Assembly: GCA_947311255.1 (NCBI GenBank)
Contig: CAMZKL010000015.1
Location: forward strand, 1 to 45,518
DNA from: an uncultured Chlorobiota bacterium
GTDB lineage: Bacteria; Bacteroidota; Bacteroidia; Bacteroidales; JAADGE01
Direction of reading: 5' to 3'
Length of the DNA stretch: 45,518 bases
Part shown: piece by piece, positions 41,216 through 45,518 of the stretch
Numbering within the stretch: the first letter of the stretch is position 1
Layout of the letters: each line of letters begins with the position of its first letter
Made by a program: the position numbers and the translations under genes
The notes under the pieces: generated by a model
The model's input: only the letters and a program-made list of their open reading frames with translations
The model's database searches: none
What the model was told of the DNA's origin: nothing

Positions 41216-42022
41216 ATGAATATAAAAAAACTCATTAGCACAGCTACAAAAGCATCTATTGAAGCAGGGAAAGAAATATTAAAAGTTTATAATTCCGATA
41301 ATTTTTATGAAGAAAAAAAAGCTGATAATTCGCCAATAACACTTGCAGATAAAAATGCACACAACAAAATTGTAAGCTTTTTAGAAAAAACAGATATTCC
41401 AATTTTAAGTGAAGAGGGAATACATCTTTCTTATGCTGAAAGAAAAAAATGGAACTATTTTTGGCTTGTTGATCCTCTTGATGGAACAAAGGAATTCATT
41501 AAACGAAATGGAGAATTTACAGTAAACATAGCACTAGTAAAAAAGGATACTCCAATAGCAAGTGTAATATATATGCCTGTAACAAAAGCATTGTATTTTG
41601 CTGATATTAAGCAAGGTGCATTTAAAATAGAAAATGCAACTTCAATTTCCAATTTTATTTTTGATAACTTAATTAAACATTCTAAAAAACTTCCCTTACA
41701 AAAAAATAAAGATAAATACATTGTTGTTGGAAGCCGTTCTCACCTTAATGAAAAAACAAAAAATTACATTGAAGAACTTAAAAAAGAACATCCAAATTTA
41801 GAAATGATGCAAGTTGGAAGCTCATTAAAATTATGTATGATTGCAGAAGGCAAAGCCGATATTTATCCTCGTTTTGGGCCTACTATGGAATGGGACATAG
41901 CTTCTGGTCATGCAATTGTTATAGCATCAGGAGCTTCAATTTTCAAAACTGATGGTTCTCCAATGGTTTATAACAAAAAAGATTTACTTAACCCATATTT
42001 TATTGTAGAAATAAAAAAATAA
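41216..42022 (+). CDS. cysQ: 3'(2'),5'-bisphosphate nucleotidase CysQ
   Basis: A 268-residue Li+-sensitive, Mg2+-dependent phosphatase that hydrolyses 3'-phosphoadenosine 5'-phosphate left over from sulfotransfer or PAPS reduction. Motifs are the metal-site LSEEG near 75-80, the hallmark DPLDGTKEF (about 97-105), GEFTVNIALV, SRSH, and the C-terminal EWDIASGHAI. The length is normal. It is directly followed by the next gene with no spacer (stop TAA ends at 42022, ATG begins at 42023). Confidence 0.95.
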   Translation: MNIKKLISTATKASIEAGKEILKVYNSDNFYEEKKADNSPITLADKNAHNKIVSFLEKTDIPILSEEGIHLSYAERKKWNYFWLVDPLDGTKEFIKRNGEFTVNIALVKKDTPIASVIYMPVTKALYFADIKQGAFKIENATSISNFIFDNLIKHSKKLPLQKNKDKYIVVGSRSHLNEKTKNYIEELKKEHPNLEMMQVGSSLKLCMIAEGKADIYPRFGPTMEWDIASGHAIVIASGASIFKTDGSPMVYNKKDLLNPYFIVEIKK

Positions 42023-42535
42023 ATGAAACTAAATTTAATAACAATACTTCTCTTGCTCAACTCATTTTTATTTGGTCAAAACGAACAAATAAAAAAAGAA
42101 CTAACAGAAATACTGTATAGTCAAATTCAGTATTTACATAAAGGTAAAATTAATAAATATTATCAATTTTACGATAAAAAATCTTATATACACCTTCATG
42201 GTGGGAAAAATAAAGATGGCAAAGTAAATTTCAAAAAAGAAATAAAACGCACAAAAAAAATATTCAAAAAGATGCGTAAAGAAAATATAAAATACAAAAA
42301 AGATTTAAAATTACCAATAGATTCCCTGCTAGATTTTAAAAATATAACAATTTTAAATTTTAAAGAATTTCAAAAAAAATATGAAAGCATAAACAATTAT
42401 GGATTTACCATGAAAGTTGGAGATTACTACGTTTTATTACACCCAAAAATAAAATCGTATTTGGCAGGAGCTTGGCATGGAGGAATTTACAGGAAAATTA
42501 AAGGTAAATGGAAAATTGTTGCGGGAGATTTATGA
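42023..42535 (+). CDS. Small exported protein of unknown function
   Basis: A 170-residue protein with a signal peptide (about 1-19, ending FLFGQ). The mature part is very Lys-rich (KKEIKRTKKIFKKMRKEN near 75-92) with a C-terminal WHGGIYRKIKGKWKIVAGDL stretch that has the look of an NTF2-like/SnoaL or nuclear-transport-type cone fold, but I do not recognise a family. It abuts cysQ without spacing, implying translational coupling. Confidence 0.75.
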   Translation: MKLNLITILLLLNSFLFGQNEQIKKELTEILYSQIQYLHKGKINKYYQFYDKKSYIHLHGGKNKDGKVNFKKEIKRTKKIFKKMRKENIKYKKDLKLPIDSLLDFKNITILNFKEFQKKYESINNYGFTMKVGDYYVLLHPKIKSYLAGAWHGGIYRKIKGKWKIVAGDL

Positions 42536-42585
42536 ACTTATCATAAAAGAAATATTAAAAAAATTATAACATAAACATATTTTTT

Positions 42586-42593
42586 TAACTTTG
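42586..42593 (+). promoter_or_regulatory. TAnnTTTG -7 element for the threonine-synthase-like gene
   Basis: TAACTTTG predicts a transcript start at about 42599, a few nt before the leader hairpin and about 54 nt before the ATG. Confidence 0.6.
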
Positions 42594-42602
42594 TATAAAA
42601 AC

Positions 42603-42638
42603 AAACCCTGTCAGAGGTTTTTACCCCGACAGTGGTTT
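42603..42638 (+). promoter_or_regulatory. Leader hairpin before the threonine-synthase-like gene
   Basis: AAACC-CTGTC (42603-42612) pairs with GACAG-(T)-GGTTT (42628-42638), ten pairs with one bulge. It begins at the predicted 5' end of the mRNA and ends 14 nt before the ATG. It could stabilise the mRNA or control translation, or be a chance copy of an intergenic palindrome common in this phylum. Confidence 0.5.
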
Positions 42639-42652
42639 CAAAAACATATAAA

Positions 42653-43975
42653 ATGAATAAAAAATTCCACTTCAAATGTCGCACCTGCGACCACAAAATA
42701 AACGGCTTTAAAGAATGGTTCTCACACGGACAAAAATGCCCTAAATGTGGTGATAATAAAATAAATACAGTTTATTCTACACCAAAAGAAAAACTAAAAA
42801 AACTCATTAGCAAAGATGCAAAACCAGAAAGTCTTTGGCATTATTTCGATTTCTTACCATTGGAAAATAAAAAAAATATAATAACAGAAGGCGAAGGAGT
42901 TGCACCAATTGAACGCTGGGACTTTTTTGAAGATTATGCAAAACGAAAATATAATCTTAATCTTGAAGTTTTCATAAACCGAAACGATAAAAGTTTTGCA
43001 ACAGGAACTTTTAAAGATAAGGGCGGAGCAGTTGCAGCATCAGTGCTAAAAGAACAAGGCATTAAAGAATATGTTGTTGTAAGTACTGGAAACACAGCAA
43101 GTGCATTTGCACATTATCTTGCAAAAGCAGGTATTTCATGCTCTGTTTTTGTTCCAGAAGATTCTTTGCCCGAAAGTGAAGCACATATTGGAACTTACGG
43201 TCAGAAGTTATTCCGAGTAAAAGGTGATTACGCCTATGCTAAAAAAGTTGCAGCTGAATATGCAAACAAATATGGTTTACTTATTACTGGCGGAAATTTA
43301 GATCCTCTAAGATTAGAAGCAAAAAAAACACAAGTATTTGAGATGATGCGTGTTATGGGTAAAACTCCTGACGTATACATACAAGCTTTAAGTGGAGGAA
43401 CAGGTCCTTTTGCAGTTGAAAAAGCTTATAACGATTTTGCAGAACTTAATCTTTTTGGAAAATTACCACGTTTCCTACTTTCACAAGGCGACAGATGTGC
43501 ACCAATGGCAGCAGCATGGAAAAAGGCAAATGAAAGCAATTTTGCAGAAGGCTGGGAACAAGACTACCCTATTTATGAAAATCCAAAAACCTTAATACCT
43601 ACAATAGCAACAGGCAATCCCGGAATGTATCCTTTAATGGGACCTTTGGTTAAAAAAAGCGGAGGAGAAATTTTTCCTATAAAAGAAGAACTTGCAGTCC
43701 CCTTAGCAAGACTTATTGGTTTTGAAAGAGTTATTAAAATTGGCCCCGCATCAGCTGCCGGTGTTCTCGGTTTTTTTGAAGCATTAAAAAAAGGCTTAAT
43801 AAAAGATGGAGAAAGTGTTTTTATAAACATGGGAGAAAGTGCAAACAGAGCAGTAGATTTTCTAAAACAAGTTGCATACACAACTGAAAATATTAAGACT
43901 TTGGAAGATGCAAAACACTTCAACAGAGATAATTATAAGGAATATGTTTGGGAACCATTTGAAAATTATAAATAA
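42653..43975 (+). CDS. Threonine synthase-like PLP-dependent enzyme with N-terminal zinc ribbon
   Basis: A 440-residue fold-type II PLP enzyme. The N-terminus is a zinc ribbon (Cys9, Cys12, Cys29, Cys32). The PLP-lysine motif is GTFKDKGG with Lys121, followed by STGNTASAFAHYLAKAG and SGGTGPFAVEKAYND; the C-terminal GPASAAGVLGFFEAL and NMGESANRAVDFLK complete the pattern. These match the threonine-synthase family, which converts O-phosphohomoserine to threonine. Cysteate synthase and other relatives share the fold, so the exact reaction is open. A GTG at 42632 would extend the frame into the leader hairpin; ATG 42653 is chosen. Confidence 0.85.
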   Translation: MNKKFHFKCRTCDHKINGFKEWFSHGQKCPKCGDNKINTVYSTPKEKLKKLISKDAKPESLWHYFDFLPLENKKNIITEGEGVAPIERWDFFEDYAKRKYNLNLEVFINRNDKSFATGTFKDKGGAVAASVLKEQGIKEYVVVSTGNTASAFAHYLAKAGISCSVFVPEDSLPESEAHIGTYGQKLFRVKGDYAYAKKVAAEYANKYGLLITGGNLDPLRLEAKKTQVFEMMRVMGKTPDVYIQALSGGTGPFAVEKAYNDFAELNLFGKLPRFLLSQGDRCAPMAAAWKKANESNFAEGWEQDYPIYENPKTLIPTIATGNPGMYPLMGPLVKKSGGEIFPIKEELAVPLARLIGFERVIKIGPASAAGVLGFFEALKKGLIKDGESVFINMGESANRAVDFLKQVAYTTENIKTLEDAKHFNRDNYKEYVWEPFENYK

Positions 43976-44103
43976 CTTAAATTAATAATTAAGACAGACT
44001 TTTATCCTAAAAAAAAATGATTAATCGTTGATATGATGATTTAAACAATCAAATATGGAGTATGTGGTAAGACACATATTTAATCTTGAAGACTTAAATA
44101 AAC

Positions 44104-44238
44104 ATGTTAAAGGTTGATAATATCCTATTTGTAAATATCATATACGAAAACGAAATAACTGATGTATCTGCTGAATTTAGTTTAGAAAAAAATGAAAAAG
44201 AATATGTTTTGACAAGAAATATAATTAATTTTAAGTGA
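44104..44238 (+). CDS. Small open frame, possible gene remnant
   Basis: A 44-codon frame from ATG to TGA (MLKVDNILF ... TRNIINFK), charged and with normal codon use, 15 bp before the SMI1/KNR4 fragment. It overlaps the end of another short frame (44055-44117, MEYVVRHIFNLEDL...). The pair may be one gene broken by a frameshift. No family is recognised. Confidence 0.3.
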   Translation: MLKVDNILFVNIIYENEITDVSAEFSLEKNEKEYVLTRNIINFK

Positions 44239-44253
44239 AAAATATAAACTATT

Positions 44254-44688
44254 ATGGCAATTCGATTTTTAAAACTGTTTCCGTCATTGTTTGATGAATT
44301 CAAATCAGAAGAACATATTTTCCCGCCTGGTGCTTCTTTAAATCAGATAAAAACACTTGAGGATAATTTGGGAAACTCTCTTCCAAATGATTTTAGAAAT
44401 TTCCTTTTACTTACAAACGGGGCTCAATTATTTAATAAAACAATTAGGTTCTTTCCTGTTTCCAAATTCATTGATAAAAATAAAATGATAAAAGGAAATT
44501 GGTTTAATTCAAATCACATCTTTTTTGCATAATCAGAAAATCCTGATAGGTACTATATTAATAAATCAGACCAATCATCAATATATTTTTTTATTACTTC
44601 CCCATGTGTTATTGATAAATCTGCTGTGTCTTTTTTTGATTGGATACAGCTTATATGTAAACAGAAAGGTAACGGAATTCCAAGATAA
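44254..44688 (+). pseudogene. SMI1/KNR4 family protein, interrupted by an in-frame stop
   Basis: Residues 1-92 (44254-44532) carry the SMI1/KNR4 core: LNQIKTLEDNLGNSLPNDFRNF followed by LLLTNGAQLF. TAA at 44530-44532 ends this frame, but the same frame continues open for another 51 codons with sensible protein (SENPDRYYINKSD ... AVSFFDWIQLICKQK) and stops at 44686-44688. The total of 144 codons is the usual family length, and SFFDWIQLI matches the usual C-terminal helix. It is best read as a nonsense-disrupted gene. Bacterial SMI1/KNR4 proteins often serve as immunity proteins of contact-dependent toxins; no toxin gene is visible here. Confidence 0.7.
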
Positions 44689-44984
44689 AATATACAGCTT
44701 TATTTAAAATAAAAATAAAACCCTTCTATTTCTTAAAAACACTTATTCATACGTTTTTCTTTTCTGAAACGAGATGACAAACCTTGCTGCTGTATATGGA
44801 TACTGCAAAAAGTATTAAAAAAAATATCAGAAAATAAAAATTGTACCTAAAGTAAAAATATTAGCTCAAATCTAAGTCTATTTATGTTTTCCTTATTTTT
44901 TGTTAGGAACAATTTAAACATATAATCATTAAATTTTTTGAACCTTTCTCATGCGTAGCATAATAATGCGGGTTAAATCAAAAG

Positions 44985-45001
44985 TTGCAACTCAATTGCA
45001 A
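44985..45001. promoter_or_regulatory. Palindromic operator TTGCAA-N5-TTGCAA
   Basis: A perfect inverted repeat of two TTGCAA half-sites with a 5-nt spacer, ending 11 nt upstream of the -7 element and so covering the -33 region. This position fits a repressor. Metal-sensing Fur-family regulators use AT-rich palindromes of this size, and the downstream gene encodes a His-rich exported protein, so metal control is a fair inference. Confidence 0.55.
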
Positions 45002-45012
45002 AAACATTTTCT

Positions 45013-45020
45013 TACATTTG
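45013..45020 (+). promoter_or_regulatory. TAnnTTTG -7 element for the His-rich protein gene
   Basis: TACATTTG, 17 bp before the ATG at 45038; predicted start about 45026. Confidence 0.65.
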
Positions 45021-45037
45021 CATAATTAAAATAAAAA

Positions 45038-45415
45038 ATGCAAAAAAAATATAAAAATATCTTTTTAACAACTTTGCTTATTCTAAGCTTTGTAATTTCT
45101 TTGCATTCTATTATTCCTCATGATCATCATAATAGCCAATCTGAGGAAACTCTCAACAAACAGCACGAAGATAATAAAAACGAAAGACAACCTTTTCATT
45201 GTCATTTATTTAATGACTTAATAATAAATAAAAAATCAATTTCATTTCATAATTCAATAAAACAAATAATAATCTTATTTAAAATTATTTCACACTTAGA
45301 TATTGAGTATTATGAAACTTCAATAAATCAAAAACTCATACAAAATTCTATTCATATTCCTGATAAGTTTTTTCTTTCAGAAAATACACCTACAAGAGGT
45401 TCGCCCCTTATATAA
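45038..45415 (+). CDS. Small exported His-rich protein (DUF6769-like)
   Basis: A 125-residue protein with a signal peptide (about 1-25) followed by IPHDHHN, then HCHLF near residue 54 and a C-terminal RGSPLI. Small proteins with this plan (HxHH cluster, HCHxF, RGSP end) occur in Bacteroidota in front of metal-related TonB receptors and RND efflux genes; DUF6769 is my best guess at the family. The His/Cys cluster suggests periplasmic metal binding. The gene has a well-placed promoter overlapped by a palindromic operator. What follows lies outside the window. Confidence 0.7.
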   Translation: MQKKYKNIFLTTLLILSFVISLHSIIPHDHHNSQSEETLNKQHEDNKNERQPFHCHLFNDLIINKKSISFHNSIKQIIILFKIISHLDIEYYETSINQKLIQNSIHIPDKFFLSENTPTRGSPLI

Positions 45416-45463
45416 TTATAAGTCTTTTAATTATGAGTCCACTCCAAAAAGTGTCGGTGTGAA

Positions 45464-45471
45464 TATTTTTG
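45464..45471 (+). promoter_or_regulatory. TAnnTTTG-like element at the window end
   Basis: TATTTTTG matches the -7 consensus and may serve a gene just outside the window. No -33 is clear, so this is weak. Confidence 0.3.
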
Positions 45472-45518
45472 CAAAATGGCAGTAATATTATTGTCTTATA
45501 ATCAACTAATTAACAAAT

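Larger units (their letters stand above)
44689..45037. other. Gene-free stretch before the His-rich protein gene
   Basis: 349 bp. The first 270 bp show no frame, hairpin or repeat I can support. The last 60 bp hold the palindrome at 44985-45001 and the -7 element at 45013-45020. Confidence 0.5.

Noticed and set aside
42653-43975. Assignment as cysteate synthase of sulfonolipid synthesis because cysQ is near
   Set aside because: The zinc ribbon and overall motifs fit threonine-synthase relatives in general; nothing visible separates the two reactions and no other sulfonolipid gene is present.
44525-44707. 60-codon frame downstream of the SMI1/KNR4 stop
   Set aside because: The same bases read in the SMI1/KNR4 frame give family-like sequence, so this out-of-frame reading is not the real product.
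1-45518. CRISPR array, tRNA, rRNA or prophage
   Set aside because: No regularly spaced direct repeats, no tRNA-like cloverleaf with CCA-adjacent acceptor stem, no rRNA-like sequence and no phage structural genes were seen.

Overview
The window looks like a chromosomal stretch from a low-GC member of the Bacteroidota (Bacteroidales-like). The signs are: a protein with a C-terminal type IX secretion (Por) sorting domain; a TonB-dependent receptor fused to a carboxypeptidase-regulatory-like domain; an S46 dipeptidyl-peptidase; a DUF1573 lipoprotein; a TPR-SpoIIE sensor phosphatase; near-absence of Shine-Dalgarno sequences; and many copies of the Bacteroidota -7 promoter element TAnnTTTG at the right distance from genes or from the SRP RNA. 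The gene set (HypC/D/E, 3-hydroxybutyryl-CoA dehydrogenase, acyl-CoA dehydrogenase, hemerythrin-type diiron proteins) suggests an anaerobic or microaerobic lifestyle with hydrogenase and short-chain acyl-CoA metabolism. That is inference; no hydrogenase structural gene is present.

Layout. 1-2 kb: a VOC protein and a lipoprotein GH13 amylase, separated by a tandem hairpin repeat. 2-5.5 kb (minus): a T9SS-secreted protein, then hypC-hypD-NicO metal transporter. 5.5-9.1 kb: a CapA-type protein (+), then a minus-strand group of RIC-like hemerythrin, LuxR-type regulator with a degenerate receiver, and nadK. 9.1-13.2 kb (minus): a DASS anion transporter and a DPP11-type peptidase. 13.5-16.5 kb: miaA (+), a lone FecCD permease and hbd (minus). 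16.5-17.2 kb is a gene-free region packed with palindromes. 17.2-19.7 kb (+): a fused PlsC-GNAT acyltransferase of the aminolipid (OlsF) type and a LysE exporter. 19.7-23.3 kb (minus): hypE, aminotransferase, DUF1573, tag and the SRP RNA gene ffs. 23.5-25.8 kb (minus): TPR-SpoIIE phosphatase. 26-31.6 kb (+): a large Asp-box propeller protein, a lytic transglycosylase and era. 31.7-34.1 kb (minus): TonB receptor. 34.2-44 kb (+): yjbQ, an unusual GT2, acyl-CoA dehydrogenase, hemerythrin, SLC13-TrkA_C permease, a halogenase-like flavoprotein, cysQ, a small secreted protein and a threonine-synthase-like enzyme. 44-45.5 kb: a broken SMI1/KNR4 gene and a small His-rich exported protein under a palindromic operator.

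Most genes are ordinary housekeeping or transport genes. The points most worth a second look are the RIC-like diiron protein paired with a receiver that lacks its phospho-acceptor, the OlsF-type fusion whose acyltransferase His is Gln, the halogenase-like enzyme with all signature motifs, the TTGCAA palindrome before the His-rich protein, and two families of dispersed intergenic repeats (about 170 bp and about 70 bp, two copies each) that no gene explains. I see no CRISPR array, tRNA, rRNA, intact transposase or prophage.
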